From the NCBI RefSeq assembly GCF_002943465.1, contig NZ_PTQY01000002.1, positions 536,501 to 600,500 on the forward strand: a DNA stretch of 64,000 nt, given 5' to 3'. The notes under the pieces are model-generated. The model was not told the DNA's origin. It saw nothing but the letters and a program-made list of their open reading frames with translations, and did no database searches. This document shows, piece by piece, positions 1 to 8,781 of this stretch (positions are counted from its first letter, which is position 1; each line of letters opens with the position of its first letter). This DNA comes from Rhodoferax sp. TS-BS-61-7 (lineage in GTDB: Bacteria; Pseudomonadota; Gammaproteobacteria; Burkholderiales; Burkholderiaceae_C). The position numbers and the translations under genes were made by a program.

Positions 1-1
1 C

Positions 2-1270
2 TTCCTGCCCATCGTCATGGCCGTGCACAGCCGCTGCACCACCATCAAACATTTCATTGCGTTGTGCGACGCGGACAAGCTGCCCGCCGACACCGGCATC
101 CCCGGTCTGCAAAGTTACGAAGCCTGGATGGGGGGCCAACCCGAGCAATACAGCTGGCCCGAGTTTGACGAAAACTCGGCCTCCAGCATGTGCTACACCA
201 GTGGCACCACCGGCAACCCCAAGGCTGCGTTGTACAGCCACCGCTCCACCATCCTGCATGCGTTCTCGGGTGCCTTGCCTGATGCCCTGAACATGAGTGC
301 ACGCGACAGCGTGCTGCCGGTGGTGCCCATGTTCCACGTCAACGCTTGGGGCCTGCCGTATTCCGCCGCCATGACCGGTGCCAAACTGGTGTTCCCCGGC
401 CCCGCCATGGACGGCAAGTCCATCTTTGAGCTGATCGAATCCGAGAAGGTCAGCTTTGCTGCCGGTGTGCCCACGGTGTGGCAAATGATGCTGGCGCACA
501 TGCAGTCTGCCAGTCTCAAGTTCTCCACCCTCAAGCGCACCGTGATTGGCGGTTCGGCCTGTCCGCCGGCCATGATCACCGCGTTTAACGATGTGTACGG
601 CGTGGAAGTGCTGCACGCCTGGGGTATGACCGAGATGTCGCCCCTGGGTACGGTGTGCACGCTCAAGAACAAACACCTGCCCATGGACTCGGCCGACAAG
701 ATGAAGGTGCGCCTGAAGCAGGGCCGCGGTATTTATGGCGTGGACATGAAGATCGTGGACGAGGCTGGTGCAGAGCTGCCCTGGGATGGCAAGGCCTATG
801 GCGACCTGCTGGTCAAAGGCCCCTGGATCATCAGTGAATATTTCAAAGGCGAGGGCGGTTCGCCGCTGGTGGATGGCTGGTTCCCCACGGGTGATGTGGC
901 CACCATCGACCCCGATGGTTATATGCAAATCACCGACCGCAGCAAGGACGTGATCAAGTCCGGCGGCGAATGGATCAGCTCGATTGATGTGGAGAACATT
1001 GCCATGGCCCACCCCGCCGTGGCCATGGCCGCGTGCATCGGCATGAAGCACCCCAAATGGGACGAGCGCCCCATCATTGCGGTGGTCAAGAAGCCTGGCA
1101 GCGATGTCACACGCGATGAGTTGCTCGCCTTTTACGAAGGTAAAACAGCGAAGTGGCAGGTGCCCGACGACGTGGTGTTTGTGGATGCAATTCCGCTGGG
1201 CGGCACGGGCAAGATGCAGAAGAGCAAGTTGCGTGAAATGCTGCGGGACTACCGCTTGCCCGCGCTCTAA
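2..1270 (+). CDS. Acyl-CoA ligase (AMP-dependent), 5' end outside window
   Basis: C-terminal part of an acyl-adenylate-forming enzyme (fatty or medium-chain acyl-CoA synthetase) that activates a carboxylic acid to its CoA thioester using ATP. The frame is open to the window edge, so the start lies upstream; about 422 residues of a usual 540-550 are visible. Counting from the first visible Met (base 17): phosphate-binding loop [10 protein letters not shown] at 60-69, adenine motif HAWGMTE at 200-206, hinge and aspartate region around GWFPTGD at 287-293, and the catalytic C-terminal lysine in [10 protein letters not shown] (K399). It precedes a Liv-type importer and beta-oxidation genes, so it probably activates the imported acid. 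The exact substrate cannot be read from sequence. Confidence 0.93.
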   Translation, partial: FLPIVMAVHSRCTTIKHFIALCDADKLPADTGIPGLQSYEAWMGGQPEQYSWPEFDENSASSMCYTSGTTGNPKAALYSHRSTILHAFSGALPDALNMSARDSVLPVVPMFHVNAWGLPYSAAMTGAKLVFPGPAMDGKSIFELIESEKVSFAAGVPTVWQMMLAHMQSASLKFSTLKRTVIGGSACPPAMITAFNDVYGVEVLHAWGMTEMSPLGTVCTLKNKHLPMDSADKMKVRLKQGRGIYGVDMKIVDEAGAELPWDGKAYGDLLVKGPWIISEYFKGEGGSPLVDGWFPTGDVATIDPDGYMQITDRSKDVIKSGGEWISSIDVENIAMAHPAVAMAACIGMKHPKWDERPIIAVVKKPGSDVTRDELLAFYEGKTAKWQVPDDVVFVDAIPLGGTGKMQKSKLREMLRDYRLPAL

Positions 1271-1377
1271 AACAGTGCGCGCAGTCGCATGGGTGATACC
1301 TCTTGGTGGAAACCCTTGCGCTGCACTGCACAAATAAATGTACGCTGCGCAGGCTTGAGTTTTACAGGAGACAAACC

Positions 1378-2610
1378 ATGACAACCACACTCAAATTCAT
1401 CGCTGCAGCTGCCTTGGTGGTCTGTGCCCAAAATGCCCTCGCGCAAAAAGGCGAGACCGTCAAAATCGCCTGGATCGACCCCTTGTCCGGCTTGATGGCG
1501 CCCGTGGGCACCAACCAGCTCAAGAGCTTTCAGTTCTTTGCCGAAAAGTTCAGCACCAACAACCCTGCAGGCGTCAAATTTGAAGTCATTGGCATTGACA
1601 ACAAACTCAGCCCCACCGAGAGCCTGAACGCGCTCAAGTCGGCCCTGGACCAGGGCGTGCGTTACATCACGCAGGGCAATGGCTCGGCCGTGGCCGGTGC
1701 GCTGATTGACGCTGTGGCCAAACACAACGAACGCAACCCCGGCAAGGAAGTCATCTTCCTCAACCACTCCGCCGTGGACCCCGATTTCACCAACAGCAAG
1801 TGCAACTACTGGCACTTCCGTTTTGACGCAGACACCTCCATGAAGATGGAAGCCATGACCACCTTCATGGCCGACAAAAAAGACGTGAAAAAAGTCTACC
1901 TGCTGAACCAAAACTACTCGCATGGTCAGCAGGTGTCGCGCTACGCCAAAGAGACCCTGGCCCGCAAGCGCCCAGACGTGCAAATCGTCGGCGACGACCT
2001 GCACCCCCTGGCCCAGGTGCGCGACTTTTCGCCCTACATCGCCAAGATCAAGGCCTCGGGTGCCGACACGGTGATCACCGGCAACTGGGGGTCTGACTTG
2101 GCCCTGCTGGTCAAGGCAGCCAACGAAGGCGGCTACACCGGCAGCTTCTACACCTACTACACCGGGGTGAGCGGCACGCCCACCGCGCTGGGCACCAACT
2201 CTGCCGGCCGTGTCTACCAGATCGCGTACAGCCACTACAACATGGGTGGCCAGATGGACAAGTGGACAGCCGACTTCAAGACCAAGTTCAACGACGACTT
2301 CTACACCGGCTCCGTCATCCACATTTACACCGCCCTGAGCGAAGCCATGGCCAAGGCCAAGTCTACCGATCCCGTCAAGGTGGCGGTGGCCCTGGAAGGC
2401 ATGAAGTTCAAGAGCTACAACGGTGAGGTGGAAATGCGCAAGACCGACCACCAACTGCAGCAGCCCCTGTACATGACCGTATGGCAAAAGGCGGATAAGA
2501 AGTACCCCTACAGCCCTGAAAACACCGGCATGACCTTGGCCCCGGTCAAAACCTTCGAGTCTTACGTGTCCAGCACCCCCACCAGCTGCCAGATGAAGCG
2601 CCCGGGCTAA
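1378..2610 (+). CDS. Branched-chain amino acid-type ABC transporter substrate-binding protein
   Basis: Periplasmic binding protein of the LivK/Peripla_BP_6 family, 410 residues. The ATG at 1378 is preceded by AGGAG seven bases upstream and starts a clear signal peptide (basic start, hydrophobic stretch, cleavage near QNALA-QK). The mature protein opens with a VKIAWIDPLSG strand typical of the family. It is separated from the permease genes by a strong terminator, as expected when the binding protein is made in excess. Next to an acyl-CoA ligase and fatty acid oxidation genes, the ligand may be a carboxylic acid rather than an amino acid; that is inference. Confidence 0.93.
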   Translation: MTTTLKFIAAAALVVCAQNALAQKGETVKIAWIDPLSGLMAPVGTNQLKSFQFFAEKFSTNNPAGVKFEVIGIDNKLSPTESLNALKSALDQGVRYITQGNGSAVAGALIDAVAKHNERNPGKEVIFLNHSAVDPDFTNSKCNYWHFRFDADTSMKMEAMTTFMADKKDVKKVYLLNQNYSHGQQVSRYAKETLARKRPDVQIVGDDLHPLAQVRDFSPYIAKIKASGADTVITGNWGSDLALLVKAANEGGYTGSFYTYYTGVSGTPTALGTNSAGRVYQIAYSHYNMGGQMDKWTADFKTKFNDDFYTGSVIHIYTALSEAMAKAKSTDPVKVAVALEGMKFKSYNGEVEMRKTDHQLQQPLYMTVWQKADKKYPYSPENTGMTLAPVKTFESYVSSTPTSCQMKRPG

Positions 2611-2633
2611 GCGGTCATCGGTGTAGCGTACGC

Positions 2634-2669
2634 AGGCCCGACCCGGTCATCCTTGTCGGGCCTTTTTTT
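2634..2669 (+). terminator. Rho-independent terminator between binding protein and permease genes
   Basis: Perfect 9-bp stem AGGCCCGAC / GTCGGGCCT with a 12-nt loop, followed by a run of T. It lies 23 bases after the binding-protein stop and before the permease gene, so it probably lets only part of the transcripts continue into the membrane and ATPase genes. Confidence 0.85.
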
Positions 2670-2716
2670 GGGTGGATGCCCTGTGCATCTGCCGCGGGTT
2701 GAAAGGTAGTTAGCGG

Positions 2717-3751
2717 ATGGAGTTTTTCATCATTTCGATGCTGAACGGTTTGAGCTACGGGCTCCTGCTGTTCATGCTCAGCGCCGGCCTGACGCTGATC
2801 CTCAGCATGATGGGCGTACTCAACTTTGCGCACGCCAGCTTTTACATGGTGGGGGCCTACCTGGGCTACACCGTGTCGGGCTGGGTGGGCTTTTGGCCTG
2901 CGCTGGTGGTGGCCCCGTTGGTGGTGGGCGCCATGGGCGCCGTATTTGAGCGTGTGGCCCTGCGCAAAGTGCACAAGTTTGGCCACGTGCCCGAACTGCT
3001 GATCACCTTTGGCCTGTCCTACATCCTGCTGGAACTGGTGCAACTGATCTGGGGCCGCACTGCGCTCGAATTCAAGCCACCCGTCTCACTGCAAGGCCCG
3101 GCCTTTACGCTGGTGAACCATGCGGTGAACGGCCTGCAGCTGGTCTGGGGCGCTGCACCGGCCGAGCTGTGCGCGGCAGCCGATGCTGCGGTGCGCGTGG
3201 TGTGTTCGCCATTTCCCATGACGCGTGGTTTCATGATGGTGATTGCGCTGCTGATGCTGCTGGCACTTTGGCTCATGTTGACGCGCACCCGCATTGGCCT
3301 GGTCATCCAGGCGGCATTGACCCATCCTGAAATGGTGGAGTCCCTGGGCCACAACGTACCCCGCGTCTTCATGCTGGTGTTTGGCGTAGGCACGGGGCTT
3401 GCCGGCTTGGCCGGCGTCATCGGTGGCAGCACCTTTGTGACCGAGCCGGCCATGGCAGCCACTGTGGGCTCCGTTATCTTTGTCGTGGTGGTGGTGGGTG
3501 GCATGGGCTCGCTGTCCGGTGCCTTTCTGGCGTCGGTGCTCATCGGCGTGATCCAGACCTTTGCCGTGGCGTTTGACTACTCCATGCTCGATGTGTTGCC
3601 CACTCTGGGTGTGCAGGTGACCGATACGCTGCGCAACAACTCGGTGGCCAAGCTCACCATCGCCCAGGTCGCCCCCATCTTGCCTTACCTGTTTTTGGTT
3701 TTGATTTTGATTTTCAGGCCCAAGGGGTTGCTTGGCACCCGGGAAGGCTGA
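2717..3751 (+). CDS. Liv-type ABC transporter permease (LivH family)
   Basis: Inner-membrane permease of the branched-chain amino acid transporter family, 344 residues, with multiple hydrophobic helices. The N-terminus (GLSYGLLLFMLSAGLTLILS) and the NFAHASFYMVGAY segment are typical of LivH. A GAAAGG ribosome site lies ten bases before the ATG. A non-conserved loop at roughly 115-165, rich in Ala and containing two Cys, makes it a little longer than usual LivH proteins (about 290-310). It is followed seven bases after its stop by the second permease gene. Confidence 0.93.
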   Translation: MEFFIISMLNGLSYGLLLFMLSAGLTLILSMMGVLNFAHASFYMVGAYLGYTVSGWVGFWPALVVAPLVVGAMGAVFERVALRKVHKFGHVPELLITFGLSYILLELVQLIWGRTALEFKPPVSLQGPAFTLVNHAVNGLQLVWGAAPAELCAAADAAVRVVCSPFPMTRGFMMVIALLMLLALWLMLTRTRIGLVIQAALTHPEMVESLGHNVPRVFMLVFGVGTGLAGLAGVIGGSTFVTEPAMAATVGSVIFVVVVVGGMGSLSGAFLASVLIGVIQTFAVAFDYSMLDVLPTLGVQVTDTLRNNSVAKLTIAQVAPILPYLFLVLILIFRPKGLLGTREG

Positions 3752-3757
3752 TTGACT

Positions 3758-5056
3758 ATGCAAGCTACCAAGCGTTATTACGCCTTCAAACCCCTGAATG
3801 TGGGGCGCATCCTGGTGTGGGGCCTGTTTGCCCTGCTGCTATTGGTGTCTCCGCGGGTGTTCACCAGCGGGCTGTCCATCACCATGCTCTCGCAAATGGG
3901 CATTGCCATCATTGCCTGCCTGTCTTACAACATGCTGCTGGGGCAGGGCGGCATGCTGAGTTTTGGCCATGCGGTGTACACCGGCCTGGGCTCTTACATG
4001 GCTATCCACGCGCTCAATGCTGCGGGTGCAGGCACCTGGGCCATCCCGGTAAGCCTGGTCCCGCTGGTGGGCGGTGTGGCCGGCATGGGCTTTGCCGCCT
4101 TGCTGGGTTATGTCACCACACGCAAGTCGGGCACCACCTTCGCCATGATCACGCTGGGCATGGCCGAGCTGGTGTTTGCCATGTCGCTGATGTTCTCCGA
4201 GTTCTTTGGTGGCGAGGCCGGCGTGTCGGCCAACCGTGTGGTGGGTCAGCCCTTCTTCGGCATTACGTTTGCGCCCGCGGTGCAGGTCTACTACCTCATT
4301 GCGGCTTACACCTTTGTGGCCGTGGCGGCCATGTTCGCCTTCACCGGCACACCGCTGGGCCGCATGCTCAATGCGGTACGTGACAACCCCGAGCGCGTCG
4401 AGTTCATTGGCTACAACCCGCAGCGCATCCGCTACACGGCCTTCATCATTGCCGGCTTCTTTGCCGGCATTTCAGGAGGACTAGCCGCGCTGAACTTTGA
4501 AATCGTCACGGCCGAGGTGGTGGGGGCTTCGCGCTCCGGCGCCTACCTGCTGTTCACCTTTCTGGGCGGCGCGACCTTCTTTTTCGGTCCCATCCTCGGT
4601 GCTGTGCTCATGGTGCTGGCCTTTGTGCTGCTTAGCGAGTTCACCAAAGCCTGGTTGCTGTACCTGGGCCTGATCTTCCTGTTCATGGTGATGTATGCCC
4701 CGGGTGGCATTGCCAGCCTGATCATGATGAATCTGCGCGTGGCAAAGTTCGGCAAGCTGGGCCGCCTGTGGGTCAGCTACCTGGGCTTGGCGGGCACGGC
4801 CCTGGTGGCCTTGGCTGGCGCGGGCGCCATGGTCGAAATGGTCTACCACCAGCAACTTAATGCGGCCCTGGGGCCGGAGCTGCGTTTTCTGGGGGCCACG
4901 CTCAACGCCACCAGTCTCAACAGCTGGTTTGGATCACTGTTGGTGCTGGTCACCGGGGTTGCCCTGTTTGAGCTGGTGCGCCGCCAGTTCAGCCGCGACT
5001 GGAGCGAAATCCAGGAAGAGATTGAAAAAGAAACCCAGCGGAGGGACGCCCTGTGA
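3758..5056 (+). CDS. Liv-type ABC transporter permease (LivM family)
   Basis: Second permease of the importer, 432 residues from the ATG at 3758; a TTG six bases earlier is a less likely start. The LivM core is clear (LSYNMLLGQGGMLSFGHAVY near 50-70). It carries a C-terminal extension of about 100 residues with two more hydrophobic segments and a charged tail (EEIEKETQRRDAL), longer than E. coli LivM-type proteins. Its TGA overlaps the GTG start of the next gene, indicating translational coupling. Confidence 0.92.
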   Translation: MQATKRYYAFKPLNVGRILVWGLFALLLLVSPRVFTSGLSITMLSQMGIAIIACLSYNMLLGQGGMLSFGHAVYTGLGSYMAIHALNAAGAGTWAIPVSLVPLVGGVAGMGFAALLGYVTTRKSGTTFAMITLGMAELVFAMSLMFSEFFGGEAGVSANRVVGQPFFGITFAPAVQVYYLIAAYTFVAVAAMFAFTGTPLGRMLNAVRDNPERVEFIGYNPQRIRYTAFIIAGFFAGISGGLAALNFEIVTAEVVGASRSGAYLLFTFLGGATFFFGPILGAVLMVLAFVLLSEFTKAWLLYLGLIFLFMVMYAPGGIASLIMMNLRVAKFGKLGRLWVSYLGLAGTALVALAGAGAMVEMVYHQQLNAALGPELRFLGATLNATSLNSWFGSLLVLVTGVALFELVRRQFSRDWSEIQEEIEKETQRRDAL

Positions 5057-5841
5057 GCGCAACACCCCACCAGACGCCGGCACTGGAACTGCGCGACCTG
5101 CGCAAAAGCTTTGGCAAGTCTGAAATCATCCGTGGTGTCAACCTGGCCGTACAGGCCGGCGAGCGCGTGGCCATCATCGGCCCCAACGGTGCCGGCAAGT
5201 CCACGCTGTTCAACCTGATCAGCGGGCGGTTCGAGCCCAGCAGTGGCGACGTGTTGCTTTGTGGCCAACGCATCAACGGCAAAAAACCGTTTGAGATCAA
5301 CCGCCTGGGCCTCTCGCGCAGCTTCCAGATCACCAACATCTTCCCCAAGCTCAGCGTGTTCGAAAACCTGCGCTGTGGTGTGCTCTGGAGCCTGGGCTAC
5401 AAGTACACCTTCCTGAAGTTTCTGGTGGACCTGGACGACGCCAACGAGCGCGCCGAAGAGCTGATGACCATGATCAAACTCGACCGAAAACGCGATGTAT
5501 TGGCCATGAACCTGACCTACGCTGAACAACGTGCACTGGAAATTGGGGTCACCATTGGCGGCGGCGCCAATGTGATCCTGCTAGACGAGCCCACCGCGGG
5601 AATGAGCAAAAGCGAAACCGGGCGCTTTGTGGGCCTGATCAAAGAAGTGACCGAGGGCAAGACCCTGCTGACGGTGGAGCATGACATGGGTGTGGTGTTT
5701 GGCCTGGCCGAAAAAATAGCCGTGGTGGTCTACGGCGAGGTGATTGCCTTTGACACGCCCGAAGCCGTGCGCGCCAACCCACGCGTGCAGGAAGCCTACC
5801 TGGGCTCCTCGGTGGCCGACGCGCAGGCGGGAGGACACTGA
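5053..5841 (+). CDS. Liv-type ABC transporter ATP-binding protein (LivG family)
   Basis: ATPase subunit, 262 residues, starting with GTG that overlaps the stop of the permease gene (GTGA). Walker A GPNGAGKST is intact near residues 37-45, and Walker B with the D-loop is seen as VILLDEPTAGMS. The signature region reads LTYAEQRALEIG, a mild variant of the LSYGEQR form usual in LivG. It should pair with the following LivF-type ATPase, whose own Walker A is unusual. Confidence 0.93.
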   Translation: MSATPHQTPALELRDLRKSFGKSEIIRGVNLAVQAGERVAIIGPNGAGKSTLFNLISGRFEPSSGDVLLCGQRINGKKPFEINRLGLSRSFQITNIFPKLSVFENLRCGVLWSLGYKYTFLKFLVDLDDANERAEELMTMIKLDRKRDVLAMNLTYAEQRALEIGVTIGGGANVILLDEPTAGMSKSETGRFVGLIKEVTEGKTLLTVEHDMGVVFGLAEKIAVVVYGEVIAFDTPEAVRANPRVQEAYLGSSVADAQAGGH

Positions 5842-5843
5842 CT

Positions 5844-6539
5844 ATGTTGAGCATCAAAAATCTGCACGCCTTCTACGGCAAAAGCCATGTGTTGCATGGC
5901 GTGGACATGGCGGTGGGCGAGGGCGAAATTGTTGCCCTGTTGGGGCGCAACGGCTCGGGCCGCTCCACCACCGCCAAAGCCATCATGGGTTTGGTGGAGT
6001 GTGAGGGCTCGGTGCAGTGGAAAGGCCAGGAAACCCGCGGCAAAGAGGCCTTTGAGATCGCCCACCTCGGCATCGGTTATGTGCCTGAAAACCGCGACAT
6101 CTTTCCCAAACTCACGGTGCAGCAAAATTTGCTGCTCGGACAAAAACGCAGCAAAAAGCAGGGCCGCTGGAGCTTTGACGACATGTACGCCATGTTCCCG
6201 CGCCTGAAAGAACGGGAACACACCGAAGCCGGTGTTTTGTCCGGTGGCGAGCAGCAAATGCTGACCCTGTGCCGGACCCTCATGGGTGACCCGGACCTCA
6301 TCATCATTGACGAACCCACCGAAGGCCTGGCGCCCAAGATCGTGGAGCTGGTCGCCCAGTACCTCAAAACGCTGCGGGATCGCGGTATCTCGGTGCTGCT
6401 GATCGAGCAGAAGCTCACCATCGCCATGGCCATCTCGGACCGCTGCCTGGTCATGGGCCACGGCAGCATTGTGTTTGAAGGTACGCCCCAGGCGCTGCGC
6501 GAAGACAGCTACACGCGCAAAGAGTGGCTGGAGGTCTAA
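5844..6539 (+). CDS. Liv-type ABC transporter ATP-binding protein (LivF family), Walker A Lys replaced by Arg
   Basis: Second ATPase subunit, 231 residues, beginning two bases after the LivG stop. The signature LSGGEQQM and Walker B LIIIDEPTEGLAP are intact. The Walker A loop reads GRNGSGRST: the lysine that contacts ATP phosphates is an arginine (codon CGC at 5961-5963). The rest of the protein looks undamaged, so this may be a family variant giving an asymmetric ATPase pair with LivG rather than a dead gene. It ends the transporter operon; palindromic sites follow before the next gene. Confidence 0.92.
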   Translation: MLSIKNLHAFYGKSHVLHGVDMAVGEGEIVALLGRNGSGRSTTAKAIMGLVECEGSVQWKGQETRGKEAFEIAHLGIGYVPENRDIFPKLTVQQNLLLGQKRSKKQGRWSFDDMYAMFPRLKEREHTEAGVLSGGEQQMLTLCRTLMGDPDLIIIDEPTEGLAPKIVELVAQYLKTLRDRGISVLLIEQKLTIAMAISDRCLVMGHGSIVFEGTPQALREDSYTRKEWLEV

Positions 6540-6553
6540 GGGATAACCCTTGG

Positions 6554-6573
6554 TTTGTCCCACGTGGGACAAA
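6554..6573. promoter_or_regulatory. 20-bp perfect palindrome, candidate operator
   Basis: TTTGTCCCACGTGGGACAAA is a perfect 20-bp palindrome with a CACGTG core, lying 14 bases after the LivF stop and about 95 bases before the FadJ-like start. There is no T-run, so it is more likely a protein-binding site than a terminator. The binding regulator is unknown. Confidence 0.5.
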
Positions 6574-6614
6574 AGCGCTTGGAATGGCAGGCAAAGCACC
6601 TACAATCGCAAAAA

Positions 6615-6628
6615 AGAACGATCGTTCT
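6615..6628. promoter_or_regulatory. 14-bp palindrome AGAACGATCGTTCT, candidate TetR-type operator
   Basis: Perfect 14-bp palindrome 39 bases before the FadJ-like start codon. Size and symmetry fit a TetR-family operator. TetR-type regulators of fatty acid oxidation are known in proteobacteria, but I cannot verify which one would bind here. Confidence 0.5.
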
Positions 6629-6667
6629 ATTTTCTTCTCTGGCTCCACCTTTTCAAGGAACGAAAGC

Positions 6668-8767
6668 ATGACCGCCCAGTACCAAGTCCATGGCGATATC
6701 GCCGTCATCACGCTGAACAACCCGCCCGTCAACGGCTTGGGCTTGTCCACCCGGCAAGGCATTGCAGACGGCATGGCCCAGGCCAACGCCGATGCCGCGG
6801 TCAAGGCCATCGTGATCACTGGTGCTGGCAAGGCGTTTTCGGGCGGTGCAGACATCAAGGAATTTGGCAAACCCACCGCTCTGCAGGAGCCCAACCTGAT
6901 CAGCGTGATCGGCGTGTTGGAAGCCTCTGGCAAACCTGTGGTGGCAGCCATCCACACCGTGGTCATGGGCGGCGGGCTGGAGCTGGCCCTGGGTTGCCAC
7001 TACCGCATTGCCGCCCCTGGCACCAGCGTGGCCCTGCCCGAAGTGAAGCTGGGCTTGCTGCCTGGCGCCGGCGGCACGCAGCGCCTGCCGCGCGTGCTGG
7101 GTGTAGAGCCCGCACTGAACATGATCGTTAGCGGTGAAACCGTCAAGAGCGACATGCTGGTTATGGCCCCCGGCCAGAAGCTGTTTGACAAGCTGTCCGC
7201 GTCGGCCGAGAGCGTGTTGGAAGAGGCGATGGCCTTTGCGCGTGAAAAGGCGGATGTGCGGCCCCTGCCGCTGGTGCGCGATCTGAAGTGCAAGCACCCC
7301 CTGGGCGACGCCTATTTCCAGTTCGCCCGCAACATGGTCAAGGGCATGAGCAAAAACTTCCCCGCACCCGCCCTGTGCGTGGACGCTGTGGAAGCCGCTA
7401 CCAAAAAGAAGTTTGACGAGGGCATGGCCGTAGAGCGTGACATCTTCATCAAGCTCATGTGGACGGCAGAAAGCAAGTCCTTGCGCCACCTGTTTTTGGC
7501 TGAGCGTGCAGCATCAAAAATAGCCGATGTGCCCGCGGATACTGCGCAACGCGCTATCAACTCTGTAGCAGTCATTGGTGCTGGCACCATGGGTGGCGGC
7601 ATTGCCATGAACTTCTTGAACGCGGGCATCCCGGTCAAGATGCTGGAGATGAAGCAGGAAGCGCTGGACCGCGGCATTGCCACCATCCGCAAGAACTACG
7701 AAGCCCAGGTCGCCAAGAAGAAACTCAAACAAGACAAGTACGAGCAGCGCATGAGCCTGCTGAGCACCACGCTGAGCTATGACGAGCTCAACACTGCCGA
7801 CATGGTGATCGAAGCCGTGTTTGAAGAGATTGGCGTGAAGGAAGCCGTGTTCAAGGAGCTGGACCGCGTGATGAAGCCCGGTGCCATTTTGGCCTCCAAC
7901 ACCTCTACGCTGGACGTGAACAAGATTGCGGCCTTCACCAAACGCCCCGAAGACGTGGTGGGCCTGCACTTCTTCAGCCCCGCCAACGTGATGAAGCTGC
8001 TGGAAGTGGTGCGCGGCGAGAAGACTGCCAAGGACGTGATGGCCACCGTCATGAGCCTGGCCAAGAAGATCAAGAAGACTGCTGTGGTGTCTGGCGTGTG
8101 CGATGGCTTTATCGGCAACCGCATGATCGAACAGTACGGCCGCCAGGGTGGCTTTTTGCTGGACGAAGGCTGCACCCCCGCGCAGGTGGACAAGGCCATG
8201 GAAAAATTTGGCATGGCTATGGGCCCGTTCCGCATGGGCGATCTGGCTGGCAACGACATTGGCTGGGCCATTCGCAAGCGCCGCTACACCGAGCAGCCCG
8301 ACATGAAATACAGCAAGACCGCCGACCTGCTGTGCGAAAAAGGACGCTTTGGCCAGAAGACCGGTGCCGGCTGGTACGACTACGTGCCCGGCAAGCGCGA
8401 CGCCATCCCCAACGCCGAGGTGGTGGCCATGATTGAAGAACACCGCAAGAGCCTGGGCATCACGCCCCGCAAGATTTCGGACGAAGAAATCGTGCAGCGC
8501 CTGGTGTTCAGCCTGGTCAACGAAGCGGCCCACATTTTGGAAGAGGGCATTGCCGCCAAGGCCAGCGATATCGACATCGTCTACATCTTTGGCTACGGCT
8601 TCCCCGCCCACCGTGGCGGCCCCATGAACTACGCCGACGAAGTGGGCCTGTTCAACGTGGTGCAAGCCATGAACCGTTTTGCCCAGAACCCGCTGGATGA
8701 CGCCAAGTTCTGGCAACCTGCACCGCTGCTGGCCAAGCTGGCGGCTGAAGGCAAGACCTTCAACTAA
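6668..8767 (+). CDS. Bifunctional enoyl-CoA hydratase / 3-hydroxyacyl-CoA dehydrogenase (FadJ/FadB-like)
   Basis: Multifunctional beta-oxidation enzyme, 699 residues from the ATG at 6668 (AAGGAA seven bases upstream). The N-terminal crotonase domain (about 1-190) has both expected glutamates, in GGGLELALG and LPEVKLGLLPGAGG. The dehydrogenase domain has the NAD loop GAGTMGGG near 303 and the catalytic His in GLHFFSPANVM near 434; the C-terminal 3HCDH domain ends with FGYGFPAHRGGP. It should hydrate enoyl-CoA and oxidise the 3-hydroxyacyl-CoA, with the thiolase downstream completing the cycle. A copy of the ~50-bp dispersed repeat (7520-7570) lies in frame in the linker between the two halves. 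Confidence 0.94.
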   Translation: MTAQYQVHGDIAVITLNNPPVNGLGLSTRQGIADGMAQANADAAVKAIVITGAGKAFSGGADIKEFGKPTALQEPNLISVIGVLEASGKPVVAAIHTVVMGGGLELALGCHYRIAAPGTSVALPEVKLGLLPGAGGTQRLPRVLGVEPALNMIVSGETVKSDMLVMAPGQKLFDKLSASAESVLEEAMAFAREKADVRPLPLVRDLKCKHPLGDAYFQFARNMVKGMSKNFPAPALCVDAVEAATKKKFDEGMAVERDIFIKLMWTAESKSLRHLFLAERAASKIADVPADTAQRAINSVAVIGAGTMGGGIAMNFLNAGIPVKMLEMKQEALDRGIATIRKNYEAQVAKKKLKQDKYEQRMSLLSTTLSYDELNTADMVIEAVFEEIGVKEAVFKELDRVMKPGAILASNTSTLDVNKIAAFTKRPEDVVGLHFFSPANVMKLLEVVRGEKTAKDVMATVMSLAKKIKKTAVVSGVCDGFIGNRMIEQYGRQGGFLLDEGCTPAQVDKAMEKFGMAMGPFRMGDLAGNDIGWAIRKRRYTEQPDMKYSKTADLLCEKGRFGQKTGAGWYDYVPGKRDAIPNAEVVAMIEEHRKSLGITPRKISDEEIVQRLVFSLVNEAAHILEEGIAAKASDIDIVYIFGYGFPAHRGGPMNYADEVGLFNVVQAMNRFAQNPLDDAKFWQPAPLLAKLAAEGKTFN
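7520..7570 (+). repeat. Family A ~50-bp repeat, in frame in FadJ-like gene
   Basis: Shows the repeat order ATAGCC...CCGCGGAT...GCGCAA...GCTATC...TAGCA shared with the intergenic copies at 17362 and 25983. It lies in the linker between hydratase and dehydrogenase domains and keeps the frame. Confidence 0.65.
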
Positions 8768-8781
8768 CAGGCGGCTGCACC

